A stretch of 64,000 bases of DNA from Devosia crocina. GTDB taxonomy: Bacteria > Pseudomonadota > Alphaproteobacteria > Rhizobiales > Devosiaceae. Location of the stretch: NCBI RefSeq assembly GCF_900116545.1, contig NZ_FPCK01000001.1, positions 372,001 through 436,000 on the forward strand, written 5' to 3'. Position 1 is the stretch's first letter, and every line of letters starts with the position of its first letter. This document shows positions 41,507-49,935 of the stretch, one piece after another. The translations under genes were made by a program, and so were the position numbers. The notes under the pieces were generated by a model. It searched no databases. It was not told where the DNA came from and worked only from the letters and a program-made list of their open reading frames with translations.

Positions 41507-42859
41507 ATGTTCGACAAGCTGCTTATTGCTAATCGCGGCGAGATTGCCCTCCGCATACAGAAGGCGGCACGAGGCCTCGGTATCAAGACCGTTTGCGTCT
41601 ATTCCCAGGCCGATGCCGAAGCGCCTTACCTCGAAACGGCGGATGAAACGATCTGCATCGGGCCGGGCGCGGCGCGCAACAGTTACCTCAACGCCGACGC
41701 CATCGTGCTGGCAGCGCTCCAGACTGGAGCCGGGGCGATTCATCCGGGCTACGGGTTCTTGTCCGAGAATGCACGCTTTGCCGATGTTATTGCGGATGCG
41801 GGCCTCGTCTTTGTCGGACCTAGCGCCGACTGCATCCGCACCATGGGTGACAAGGTCGAGGCCAAGCGGGCCATGATTGCGGCCGGTGTGCCCTGCGTGC
41901 CGGGGCCCGACAGCGCTCTGCCGCAGGATGTGACTGCAATCGCCGCGATCGCCGATGAGATCGGCTATCCGGTCATTCTCAAGGCGGCCGGTGGCGGCGG
42001 TGGGCGCGGCATGCGTGTCGTGCGCAGCCGGGAGCACATCGCCGAGGCGGTGGCACTGACGCGCGAAGAAGCGCAGCGCTTCTTCAACAATCCCGAAATC
42101 TATATTGAGAAGTTCCTCGAAAATCCGCGGCACGTGGAGATTCAGGTGATCTGCGACAGCCATGGCAATGCGCTGTGGCTCGGCGATCGCGATTGCTCCA
42201 TGCAGCGCCGCCACCAGAAGGTGATCGAAGAGGCGCCTGCGCCGGGTATCGACCGCGCGCTCATTGCTGAAGTCGGAGAACGTTGCGCCAATGCCTGCCG
42301 CCAGATCGGCTATGTCGGTGCAGGCACCTTTGAGTTCCTTTTCGAAGACGGTCAGTTCTACTTCATCGAAATGAACACGCGCGTGCAGGTTGAGCATCCC
42401 GTAACCGAACTGGTGACCGGGCTCGATATCGTGACCATGCAGCTTCAGGCGGCGCGTGGAGAGGCGTTCACGGTGCAGCAAGGGGATGTGGAAACACGCG
42501 GCCACGCCATCGAGTGCCGCATCAATGCAGAGGACCCGTTCACGTTCAGCCCATCGCCGGGAACGATCACCGAGGTAGTTGCACCCAACGGGGAGGGCAT
42601 CCGGCTCGATACTCATATCCGCGCAGGTTACACCATTCCAAGCCAATACGACTCCATGGTCGCCAAGCTCATCGTGCATGGGGCGGATCGGGCAGATGCG
42701 CTCCAGCGCATGCGTAAAGCGCTTTCCGATTTCCGGATCGGCGGCATCACCACCAATATCCCGCTTCAGGCGGAACTGATGAACGAGCCCGGCTTCGCCA
42801 AAGGCGGCATAAATATCCATCATCTTGAGCACTGGCTCGCCGAAAGGGCGGCGTCATGA
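41507..42859 (+). CDS. Biotin carboxylase (AccC-like)
   Basis: A 450-residue ATP-grasp enzyme. The N-terminus [28 protein letters not shown], the glycine-rich loop [50 protein letters not shown] and [12 protein letters not shown] are all present and intact. It carboxylates biotin on the carrier using ATP and bicarbonate. The gene overlaps the PxpB gene by 4 bases (ATGA, 42856-42859), tying it to the amide/lactam-acting subunits instead of to a fatty-acid carboxyltransferase. Confidence 0.94.
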   Translation: MFDKLLIANRGEIALRIQKAARGLGIKTVCVYSQADAEAPYLETADETICIGPGAARNSYLNADAIVLAALQTGAGAIHPGYGFLSENARFADVIADAGLVFVGPSADCIRTMGDKVEAKRAMIAAGVPCVPGPDSALPQDVTAIAAIADEIGYPVILKAAGGGGGRGMRVVRSREHIAEAVALTREEAQRFFNNPEIYIEKFLENPRHVEIQVICDSHGNALWLGDRDCSMQRRHQKVIEEAPAPGIDRALIAEVGERCANACRQIGYVGAGTFEFLFEDGQFYFIEMNTRVQVEHPVTELVTGLDIVTMQLQAARGEAFTVQQGDVETRGHAIECRINAEDPFTFSPSPGTITEVVAPNGEGIRLDTHIRAGYTIPSQYDSMVAKLIVHGADRADALQRMRKALSDFRIGGITTNIPLQAELMNEPGFAKGGINIHHLEHWLAERAAS

Positions 42860-43533
42860 ACGCTATGGCTCCCACCGACCAAACCAAGCCCCGCTTCAGT
42901 CCTCTTGGCACGACGGGCATGATCTTCGAGGCGCCCGGCGCCTTCGATATAGAACATCAGCAGCGCATCTGGGCCATGGCGGATGCGGTCGGAACCTGGG
43001 ACGGGGTTCGCGAAGCCGTGCCCGGCATGACCAATCTCACCGTGCTTTTTGCCACGCCGCCGCGCGATATCGATACGTTCGGAGAGCGGATTATTGCGCT
43101 CTGGAATAGCGGGATTTCCAAGGCGGTAACCGGCAAGACCCTCGACTTGCCTATCGTTTATGGCGGCGAAGGCGGGCCGCACCTGGCAGACGTGTCGTCC
43201 CTCACGGGCCTTTCGGTCGAGGAAGTGGTCGGGATCCATTCTGCCCCCACTTACACCGTTTACGCCGTGGGCAGCCATGCCGGATATTGTTATCTCGGCG
43301 GTCTCGACCCTCGCCTTTTTGTTCCACGCCGTGCCGTGCCGCTTCTGTCCATTCCAGGTGGTTCGCTATCGATTGCGGGCGCCCAAACCGGGGTTTCTGC
43401 ATCGGCGGGCCCAAGTGGTTGGCACACGATCGGGTCGGCGGACATTTCCTTTTTCGATCCGACAAGGCAGCCGCCATCGCTGTTGAGGCCGGGCGACTCC
43501 ATCCGCTTCCATCCTGAAAAGGTGCTGTCATGA
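42856..43533 (+). CDS. pxpB: PxpB/KipI family (allophanate hydrolase subunit 1-like)
   Basis: A 225-residue protein of the AHS1 family. [18 protein letters not shown] is the typical N-terminal segment, and [36 protein letters not shown] with [16 protein letters not shown] is the family core. PxpB pairs with PxpC as part of 5-oxoprolinase, which opens pyroglutamate to glutamate with ATP. The same two domains form the carboxyltransferase of urea carboxylase. It overlaps neighbours by 4 bases on both sides. Confidence 0.9.
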   Translation: MNAMAPTDQTKPRFSPLGTTGMIFEAPGAFDIEHQQRIWAMADAVGTWDGVREAVPGMTNLTVLFATPPRDIDTFGERIIALWNSGISKAVTGKTLDLPIVYGGEGGPHLADVSSLTGLSVEEVVGIHSAPTYTVYAVGSHAGYCYLGGLDPRLFVPRRAVPLLSIPGGSLSIAGAQTGVSASAGPSGWHTIGSADISFFDPTRQPPSLLRPGDSIRFHPEKVLS

Positions 43534-44507
43534 TGGAAATCCTGAGCAGTTCGGCTCTCGCCACCATCCAGGATGCAGGCCGGCACAGCTATTATCGCGA
43601 CGGGGTATCCCGTTCCGGGGTGATGGACGGCGTTGCCCTTGCCCTTGGCAATGCGTTGCTGGGGAACGATGCGGACGCAGCAGCGGTTGAAATCCCCATG
43701 CTGCCATTTTCCGTCCGGTTCGATCAGGACCTCGACATCGCCGTCACGGGCGCGGATTGCAGTGCGCGCCTCGATGATCGGGCCTTACCACCCAATTGGG
43801 CGATCACGGCCAAGGCCGGTGAGACATTGACCCTAGGGGCGCCGCGCTCCGGCTGCCGGGCCTATCTGTGTGTCGCGGGTGGCTTCGATGTGCCGGCGGT
43901 ACTCGGGTCACGCAGCACGCAATTGCGCGAGCAGTTCGGCGGGCTGGAAGGGCGCATGCTACAAAAAGGCGACCGGCTGAACGGCCGTCGCGCCGAGACG
44001 CTTCTTCCCGCAGGTGGTATTGGGGTCAACCTTGTTCCGCTTCGGCCGACCGTCGGCGACGTGGCCGAGGTCAGGGTCATTCCCGCAGCCGAATACGGTC
44101 TCTTTGTCCCTGAAGCCCACCAGGCGCTCTGGTCGGCGGAATGGGATGTGACTCCGCAAAGCAATCGCGCTGGCTATCGTCTTGCGGGCCCCGAACTGCG
44201 CCTCCAAGCGCCGGTGGAACTACGCTCGCACGGGATCGTGCCTGGAGTCATTCAGGTGCCGCCGGGCGGCGCGCCGATCATCCAGCTTGCCGATGCGGCA
44301 ACCATGGGCGGCTATCCCAAGATCGGCGCCGTAATCGAGGCAGATCTTTGGCGTCTTGCGCAAGCCCGCCCCGGCGCCAAACTGCGCTTCCGGCAGGTCA
44401 GCTTCGCGGAGGCGCTGGACGCGCTGGGCGAACTCGATGCGTTCCTTTCCCAAGTGCGCAGCACGACGGCCCGTGTCCGCAATGCTGCTCAAGGATGGAC
44501 CAGATGA
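43530..44507 (+). CDS. pxpC: PxpC/KipA family (allophanate hydrolase subunit 2-like, biotin-dependent carboxyltransferase family)
   Basis: A 325-residue AHS2-family protein. [29 protein letters not shown] opens it as usual. CVAGGFDVPAVLGSRST and the C-terminal HGIVPGVIQVPPGGAPIIQLADAATMGGYPKIGAVI are the family signatures. It is the partner of PxpB. Many databases call the family biotin-dependent carboxyltransferase because of its relation to the urea carboxylase domain. Here the biotin machinery is encoded in the same operon. It overlaps the second carrier-like gene by 4 bases (44504-44507). Confidence 0.9.
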   Translation: MMEILSSSALATIQDAGRHSYYRDGVSRSGVMDGVALALGNALLGNDADAAAVEIPMLPFSVRFDQDLDIAVTGADCSARLDDRALPPNWAITAKAGETLTLGAPRSGCRAYLCVAGGFDVPAVLGSRSTQLREQFGGLEGRMLQKGDRLNGRRAETLLPAGGIGVNLVPLRPTVGDVAEVRVIPAAEYGLFVPEAHQALWSAEWDVTPQSNRAGYRLAGPELRLQAPVELRSHGIVPGVIQVPPGGAPIIQLADAATMGGYPKIGAVIEADLWRLAQARPGAKLRFRQVSFAEALDALGELDAFLSQVRSTTARVRNAAQGWTR

Positions 44508-44887
44508 TCACCATTGCCGATCTTGATCGTGCCCTTAGCCTGATGCAGGAGCATGGCCTTGAGACACTGCGCGTCCGCGAAGGCGAGGCGCTGCTGTCCC
44601 TGACGCTTTCGGGAAGCGAAACGGCGCCACTCGCGCCGCGGAGCGAAGCGACGGTCACCACGAAGGGCCTCGGCCGTTTGCTGCTGACGCATCCGCAGCA
44701 CTCCGATCCCCTTGTTCAGCCTGGTGATGCCGTTGCAGCCGGAGCCACGGTAGGTTTCCTCGAAAACGGCTCCGTCCTTCTTCCCGTCGTCGCGGGCAAG
44801 GCGGGCACAGTAGGCACCATCCTTGCGAGTGAAGGCGCCTTGCTCGGCTATGGCGCGCCTGTCTTGACCATTCTTGTTGAGGCCTGA
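44504..44887 (+). CDS. Biotinyl-domain-like protein lacking the biotin lysine
   Basis: A 127-residue protein built like the carrier at 41111: an N-terminal helix (MITIADLDRALSLMQEHG), a linker and a biotinyl/lipoyl-like beta fold. Aligned to the carrier, TIEAMKVFSP corresponds to FLENGSVLLP, so the biotinylated lysine is replaced by S90. The surrounding GDAV...LLPVVAGKAGTVG pattern of the fold is kept. It can hardly carry biotin and may be a structural or regulatory subunit. ATG 44504 overlaps the PxpC stop. The upstream extension of the frame lies within pxpC. Confidence 0.75.
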   Translation: MITIADLDRALSLMQEHGLETLRVREGEALLSLTLSGSETAPLAPRSEATVTTKGLGRLLLTHPQHSDPLVQPGDAVAAGATVGFLENGSVLLPVVAGKAGTVGTILASEGALLGYGAPVLTILVEA

Positions 44888-44892
44888 TTTCC

Positions 44893-45672
44893 ATGAAGAT
44901 CGATATCAATTCGGATCTGGGCGAAGCTTTCGGGCCCTATGTGATCGCCGATGACGAAGCTCTGATGGGCGTGATCACCTCCGCCAATGTCGCTTGTGGC
45001 TATCATGCAGGTGATCCGGTGGTCATGGATCGTACCATTCGAATCGCCCAGGAGCACGGCGTCGATCTGGGCGCTCATGTGGGCTATCCTGACCGCATGG
45101 GCTTTGGCCGTCGTCACATGCAGATGGATCTGGCCGAACTTGAAAAGCACGTCCTCTACCAATTGGGCGCGCTTGACGGGCTCGCCCGGCCTGTCGGTCA
45201 CCGGATCACGCACATGAATCCCCATGGCGCACTGGGAAATCTGGCCTGTGCAGACCGGAAGGTGGCGGAAGCTCTTGTGCGTGCGACAGCCGATTTCGAT
45301 CCTGAAATTGCGCTTCTGGTTCTCAGCGGCACGGAGCTCGAAGCGGCCGCAAAGGACGCGGGAACGCCTACGGTCAATCTGTTTCTTGCCGATCGTGCCT
45401 ACACCATCAATGGACAACTCGCCCCGCGATCTCTGCCGGGCGCGGTGATCAAGAGCGAAGCCGATGTTTATGCGCGGGTCACGAGATTGCTCAATGAGGG
45501 AACCGTGTTGACCATCGATGGGCAGGTCCTCCATGTCGAGGTGCAGTCCATCCTTGTTCATTCCGACACGCCGCATTCCCTTGCCGTCGCTCACGGCATC
45601 AAGGCGGCAATCGCGGCTGCCGGAGGGGAAGTGGCGGCCCTGTCGCGGCAGCTCGGCGCAAAAGCGGGCTGA
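44893..45672 (+). CDS. pxpA: PxpA/LamB-YcsF family 5-oxoprolinase subunit A
   Basis: A 259-residue TIM-barrel-like hydrolase. DINSDLGEAFG at the N-terminus, SANVACGYHAGDP, GAHVGYPDRMGFGRR, HMNPHGAL and HSDTPHSLAVAHGI with metal/ligand histidines are diagnostic of the YcsF family. PxpA is the third component of the bacterial 5-oxoprolinase. It starts five bases after the second carrier-like gene, so the six-gene order carrier, carboxylase, PxpB, PxpC, carrier-like, PxpA is one transcription unit. Confidence 0.92.
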   Translation: MKIDINSDLGEAFGPYVIADDEALMGVITSANVACGYHAGDPVVMDRTIRIAQEHGVDLGAHVGYPDRMGFGRRHMQMDLAELEKHVLYQLGALDGLARPVGHRITHMNPHGALGNLACADRKVAEALVRATADFDPEIALLVLSGTELEAAAKDAGTPTVNLFLADRAYTINGQLAPRSLPGAVIKSEADVYARVTRLLNEGTVLTIDGQVLHVEVQSILVHSDTPHSLAVAHGIKAAIAAAGGEVAALSRQLGAKAG

Positions 45673-45794
45673 TCTCTCCCCGGGCTTTGTCTCTGCTAGT
45701 CTTTTGTTAAGGGTTTGCCAGAGCCCGAAACTGGGATGACAACCATTGCCCTTTTGTGGCGTTCTGTCTCGAGGATGGGAGACAGGAGGCGGGC

Positions 45795-46841
45795 TTGCTG
45801 AGGATACCGGTTGCGTTTGCGATAGTGGCTTGTTCGGCGCTGAGCCTTCAAGCCGCCGAGGTCCGCCTGAAGCTGTCGGGCACGGCATTTGAAGGCGGAC
45901 CGGCATTCGAGGCGACGCTTGGCGGCGTGGTCATTGCCTCCGGAACCATCGATGAACCGGTTCCGGAAGGGCAGGATTTCACATTCGAGGTACCCGACGA
46001 TCTGCTGTCCGGATCGGGCGATCTCACCCTGCGCCTCACCAACGATTATTTCGCTGGCGAAGGAGAGGATCGCAGCCTCACCGTTCTTGGCGCAAATATC
46101 GGCGGGACTGAATTGACGCCGGACGATTTCCTGCTTGTCGAAAACGATGCGCCCATCGAGCGAGACCGGTCCAGCGGTGTTTTGATCTGGACTGGCAACG
46201 AGATCGCTGTTGCTCCAGCCCCGCAAGGTGGGTGGTTGGGCGGAGGCGCCGTGCCTCGCGTGGAGGCTCAAAACCCGGAGTGTTCGGCCTATGCCGAGGT
46301 GGTAGGCATCAAGAGCGGCAGCGTCGCGCTGGGGCTCGCAGGCGAGACCCTTCAACATGTTGTGGATGCGGCGCGTTCCGGCGCGTGCTCGGTGACACTG
46401 ACCGGTTATGCCGACAAGAGCGGCTCCGAACTCGCCAATCTGCGTTTGACAGCGGCGCGTGCCAGCGCCGTGCTCGACGCGCTAATCCTGGCCGGCGCAC
46501 GTTTTCCGAGCGCCAATATCGTTTCGACCACTGGGACGGATGAATTCGGCCCGCTTGCCGCCGACAACCGGCGTGTGACGGTGCAGCTTTGGAGCCCGGC
46601 GGTGTCCCAATCCGCGGGCCAGCCGGATGCAATTGCCTCTGGTGATGACGACGCCGTTGCACAGATCGCGCGCGATGCCCGCGAGGCCAATCTGGCGCAT
46701 CTGCTGGTGCTCGGCTGGCGCGCCACCGGTGAGCTCTACGTCCGCTCCAGCAACACCGATCCCAAGGAAGTGCTGTGGTTGCTCGAACAGGCCAAGGCTC
46801 GGCTTATTGCTGGGGAACCTGTGCCCGGCGCGGAACAGTAG
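45795..46841 (+). CDS. Exported CBM60-like / OmpA-like fusion protein
   Basis: A 348-residue exported protein. A signal peptide (LRIPVAFAIVACSALSLQA) is followed by a beta-rich domain at about 22-115. Its VRLKLSGTAFEGGPAFEATL and LTLRLTNDYFAGEGEDRSL resemble calcium-dependent CBM60 xylan-binding modules. An OmpA-like peptidoglycan-associating domain follows at about 160-275 (LTGYADKSG, LRLTAARASAVLDAL, ADNRRVTVQL). A short C-terminal helical region (EVLWLLEQAKARLIAG) ends it. It could tether a glycan to the cell wall. The glycosyltransferase gene follows after six bases. TTG 45795 is chosen because AGGAGG lies five bases before it. Confidence 0.75.
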   Translation: MLRIPVAFAIVACSALSLQAAEVRLKLSGTAFEGGPAFEATLGGVVIASGTIDEPVPEGQDFTFEVPDDLLSGSGDLTLRLTNDYFAGEGEDRSLTVLGANIGGTELTPDDFLLVENDAPIERDRSSGVLIWTGNEIAVAPAPQGGWLGGGAVPRVEAQNPECSAYAEVVGIKSGSVALGLAGETLQHVVDAARSGACSVTLTGYADKSGSELANLRLTAARASAVLDALILAGARFPSANIVSTTGTDEFGPLAADNRRVTVQLWSPAVSQSAGQPDAIASGDDDAVAQIARDAREANLAHLLVLGWRATGELYVRSSNTDPKEVLWLLEQAKARLIAGEPVPGAEQ

Positions 46842-46847
46842 CAGCCC

Positions 46848-48725
46848 ATGACGAGCAAACCACGGACGCGCTTTGAGGCGCAAAAGCCTTGGACTCCCTT
46901 GCCATATTCGCCGCTTCACGAGGCGCTGTGGCAGTTTCTGAGCACAGCATGCCTGATTTTCGGCGCCTGGTATCTTGCCTGGCGCTGGCTGTTCTCGATC
47001 AACATGGATGCACTCTGGTTCGCCATCCCGCTTGTGGTGGCAGAAACCGGTGCTTTCATCGGTCTTGTGCTTTTCACCATCAATCTGTGGTCTGCGCGTT
47101 CACCTGATCGTGGCCCTCCGCCGGCGACCACGCGTGATTGCGCCGAGGATGTGGAGGAGCCCGACCGGCCATTAACGGTCGATGTGTTCTTTGCCACCTA
47201 TAGCGAAGATCCCGAACTTGTCCGCCAGGGTTTGCAGGCCGCAAAGGCCTTGCGCTATCCTCATCCGATCACCGTTGCCGTGCATGTGCTCGACGACGGC
47301 AAGCGCCCGGCCATGGCCGCAGTCGCCGCCGAGGAAGGCGTCAACTATATCACGCGCGAGGATAATCTCGGTTTCAAGGCAGGCAATCTGCGCAATGCCA
47401 TGACCGAAACATCGGGCGATTTCATCCTGATCTGCGATGCGGACATGGTGCCGTTTCCCAGTTTCCTTGAAGAAACGCTGGGCTATTTCCGCGACCCCAA
47501 GGTTGCCTGGGTGCAGACGCCTCAATGGTTCTACGACGTGCCGCCCGGCATTCCGTTACCGGCGCAGTTGCAGCGCCGTCTGGGACGTTTCGGTGGTTGG
47601 CTCGGGCGGTCGGTCGAGCGCGTCATCGGGCCGGTGCAGCTTGGCGAGGATCCGTTCGCCAACGACCCGCAGCTGTTTTTCGACGTGATCCTGCGCCGCC
47701 GCAACTGGGCCAATGCCAGCTTCTGTTGTGGTGCCGGATCGATCCATCGGCGCGAAGCGGTGATGGAAGCGGCTCTACGCCAGTGGTCCAACGCCATCGA
47801 GGCGGCAGCGGGACGCGATGAAGCTGCAGCGAAGCGGCTGACGGGGGAAAAGGCGATCTCCGATTCCGTCAAAAGCGCGATGCTCTGGCAAGGCGCGCTG
47901 GAGCAGGAGTTCCAGCCCTATAAATTCCACGTCTCGGAAGACATTTACACGTCCATCGCCCTACATGAAGACCGCGAACGCGGATGGAAATCTGTGCTTC
48001 ACCCGGTCGTTCAGGCGCGCATGCTGTCGCCGAACGACCTGTTGAGCTGGACCGTGCAGCGCTTCAAATATGCAGGGGGCACGCTCGACATCTTCGTCAA
48101 TGACAGCCCGCTTTTTCGCAAGGGGCTGACACTGCAGCAGAAGCTGATGTATGCGGCGACCTTCTATTCCTATCTCTCACCGATCTGGAACGTGATGTTT
48201 CTGCTCGCTCCGATCATTTTTTTGTTCAGCGGTATTGCGCCCCTGGCCGGATATTCGCTGGAGTTCTTCCTCCACATCACCCCGTTCCTGATCCTGAACG
48301 AATTATCCAAGCTGGTGGCAGCCTGGGGCAATTCCAACAGCAAAGGGCGCGCCTGGTTTCTCGCAACTTTCCCACTCGGTCTTCAGGCACTCTGGGCCGT
48401 TGTGCGTCGCAAGAAAATTTCTTTTCCGGTGACGCCGAAGGACCGGCAGGTGGGCACCTATGGCCGGCTGGTGCGCTGGCAGACCGCGATTGCCCTGCTC
48501 ACGGTTGTCGGGCTCGTCTGGGGCTGGGTTGCCTATGCTTTGGGCGTGCCGGGATATGGCCTTGGAGCGATGTTGGCCAATACGCTTTGGGGCGCGAGCA
48601 ATGCCATCTCCATGTTGCCGATCATCCGCGCAGCCTTTTGGCAGCCGGATGAGGAATTCGAGGCGGAAATCGTTTCGGGCAAGATGCGCAGGGCGGATCT
48701 GAACCAGGAGGAGATGGCCTCATGA
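46848..48725 (+). CDS. Membrane glycosyltransferase family 2, cellulose/curdlan synthase-like
   Basis: A 625-residue processive-type glycan synthase. Two N-terminal membrane segments (about 28-50 and 60-80) precede a cytoplasmic GT domain with VLDDGKRP, ICDADMVP, a TED-equivalent in VSEDIYTSI, and QRFKYAGGT where BcsA has QRxRW. Further membrane helices follow from about 430 to 600. I see no C-terminal PilZ domain, so direct c-di-GMP control as in BcsA is unlikely. It probably polymerises and exports a beta-glucan-like polymer. It is co-transcribed with the CBM-OmpA fusion and with the small gene at 48722 (ATGA overlap). Confidence 0.87.
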   Translation: MTSKPRTRFEAQKPWTPLPYSPLHEALWQFLSTACLIFGAWYLAWRWLFSINMDALWFAIPLVVAETGAFIGLVLFTINLWSARSPDRGPPPATTRDCAEDVEEPDRPLTVDVFFATYSEDPELVRQGLQAAKALRYPHPITVAVHVLDDGKRPAMAAVAAEEGVNYITREDNLGFKAGNLRNAMTETSGDFILICDADMVPFPSFLEETLGYFRDPKVAWVQTPQWFYDVPPGIPLPAQLQRRLGRFGGWLGRSVERVIGPVQLGEDPFANDPQLFFDVILRRRNWANASFCCGAGSIHRREAVMEAALRQWSNAIEAAAGRDEAAAKRLTGEKAISDSVKSAMLWQGALEQEFQPYKFHVSEDIYTSIALHEDRERGWKSVLHPVVQARMLSPNDLLSWTVQRFKYAGGTLDIFVNDSPLFRKGLTLQQKLMYAATFYSYLSPIWNVMFLLAPIIFLFSGIAPLAGYSLEFFLHITPFLILNELSKLVAAWGNSNSKGRAWFLATFPLGLQALWAVVRRKKISFPVTPKDRQVGTYGRLVRWQTAIALLTVVGLVWGWVAYALGVPGYGLGAMLANTLWGASNAISMLPIIRAAFWQPDEEFEAEIVSGKMRRADLNQEEMAS

Positions 48726-49177
48726 GCTTTCGCGAAGGACTGTTGCAGGCGCGCGGGCAGATCGCCTTCACCGCAGCCCTGATCGTGTCGACCGCTGCGA
48801 TCATCTATCTTGAAGGAATCGACACGACGGCCCGCATTCGGGAGCAGGTCGTTGCCGATATCGCTGTTACCGGATCGGCTGGCCAGCCGGACGTGCGGTC
48901 CCGGTCTGCGCTGGAAGCGGCCGTGGATAGTGGCCGCACGGTCTACGAGGCCAATCCCCAGGTTCCGTTCGCGCAAGCGGCCGCCCTCAATGCAGCGGTG
49001 CTCGGCGTTTCCCAGGGCATCGGAGTAGTCGCAGAGCACCATCGCCTTGTCGACGAGATCATCGGAACGCTCGAAACCAGTGGTGCGGACGCGGCCATTC
49101 ATCCCGCGCTCGGGCTCGTCGCTGCGGCTATGCCACAGTTTGAAACGCGGATTTCGCCTTTACTCGCTTCCAATTAG
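48722..49177 (+). CDS. Small membrane-anchored protein of glycan synthase operon
   Basis: A 151-residue protein I do not recognise. One hydrophobic segment at about residues 13-31 (IAFTAALIVSTAAIIYLEG) would anchor it. The remainder is alanine-rich, mostly helical and probably periplasmic. It begins within the stop of the glycosyltransferase gene (48722-48725), so it is likely an accessory subunit of the synthase. Its 3' end overlaps the convergent anti-sigma-type gene by 18 bases. Confidence 0.7.
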   Translation: MSFREGLLQARGQIAFTAALIVSTAAIIYLEGIDTTARIREQVVADIAVTGSAGQPDVRSRSALEAAVDSGRTVYEANPQVPFAQAAALNAAVLGVSQGIGVVAEHHRLVDEIIGTLETSGADAAIHPALGLVAAAMPQFETRISPLLASN

Positions 49178-49591
49178 CTTGGTCAGGCGTAGCCGATTGC
49201 TGCCTTGCTCGCTTGAATAGCTGACCTCGTCCATGGTCATCTGGATCAGCGAAAGACCCATGCCGCCCTCGGGCAGATCCTCGGTGCTGGACGGACCGGC
49301 ATGGCCATAGAGCGGAGCGCCAAGCGCGTCCGGCGGCATGGGAGGGGCCTGATCGACGATATCGATCACGACCCTGTCCTGGCGTAGCCCCACCGAGACT
49401 TCGACAGCGGAGCCTTTCTGGCCGGCATAGCCGTGCTTTATGACATTGTTGATGGCTTCGACGACGCCGATCTCCACATCGTTGAGGGCATCTTCACCTA
49501 AGCTGTCCGAACACAAAGCCCGCACGGCCTTGGCCACGAGTTCGACGCTGCCGAGATCACTATCGATCTTGAGGCTGAGGTTCGGGCTCAT
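49160..49591 (-). CDS. Serine-protein kinase/anti-sigma factor, RsbW-like
   Basis: A 143-residue GHKL ATPase. The N box VVEAINNVIKHGYAG and the glycine-rich GGMGLSLIQMTMDEV region are intact. RsbW/SpoIIAB-type kinases bind a target, often a sigma factor, and phosphorylate the STAS antagonist. It is the last gene of the partner-switching operon, eight bases after the STAS gene. No sigma factor is encoded in the window, so its target is unknown. Confidence 0.87.
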   Translation of the reverse strand: MSPNLSLKIDSDLGSVELVAKAVRALCSDSLGEDALNDVEIGVVEAINNVIKHGYAGQKGSAVEVSVGLRQDRVVIDIVDQAPPMPPDALGAPLYGHAGPSSTEDLPEGGMGLSLIQMTMDEVSYSSEQGSNRLRLTKLIGSE

Positions 49592-49599
49592 GATCGAAA

Positions 49600-49935
49600 T
49601 CAGGCCAGCATGTTTTCGACAGCCGCTTCGGGCGTGTCGTGGATCGAGAAAACGCGGTCCATGCGCGTCAGGGTGAAAAGCCGGCGCACGGCGCTATTGG
49701 CGCCTGCTATCGCCAGATTGCCTGAGGGCCCCAGGCGCTTGAGGCAGGACACGATGACGCCAAGGCCGGAGCTGTCGATGAAGTCCACCTTGCGCAGATC
49801 GAGCACCAGGCGGTGAACGCCGCCTTCTGTCAGGGCGGCAACCTCGGTCTTGAAGGCAGGCGCCTTGCTGGCATCGAGCCGGCGTTCGGTGACCTGGACA
49901 ACCAGAACGTCGTTGATCGTTTCAGTGGATAGCAT
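49600..49935 (-). CDS. STAS-domain anti-sigma factor antagonist, RsbV-like
   Basis: A 111-residue STAS protein. The phosphorylation motif is VDFIDSSGLGVIV, with the candidate serine at 55-56. In the unphosphorylated state such proteins sequester the RsbW-type kinase and free its target. ATG 49935 has GGAG before it and is preferred to an extended upstream frame. It overlaps the 3' end of the phosphatase gene by 14 bases, giving the order phosphatase, antagonist, kinase. Confidence 0.88.
   Translation of the reverse strand: MLSTETINDVLVVQVTERRLDASKAPAFKTEVAALTEGGVHRLVLDLRKVDFIDSSGLGVIVSCLKRLGPSGNLAIAGANSAVRRLFTLTRMDRVFSIHDTPEAAVENMLA

Noticed and set aside
41138-42832. 564-codon minus-strand frame covering the carrier and carboxylase genes
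   Set aside because: Antisense to two unmistakable genes; the histidine- and glycine-rich translation is typical of a shadow frame.
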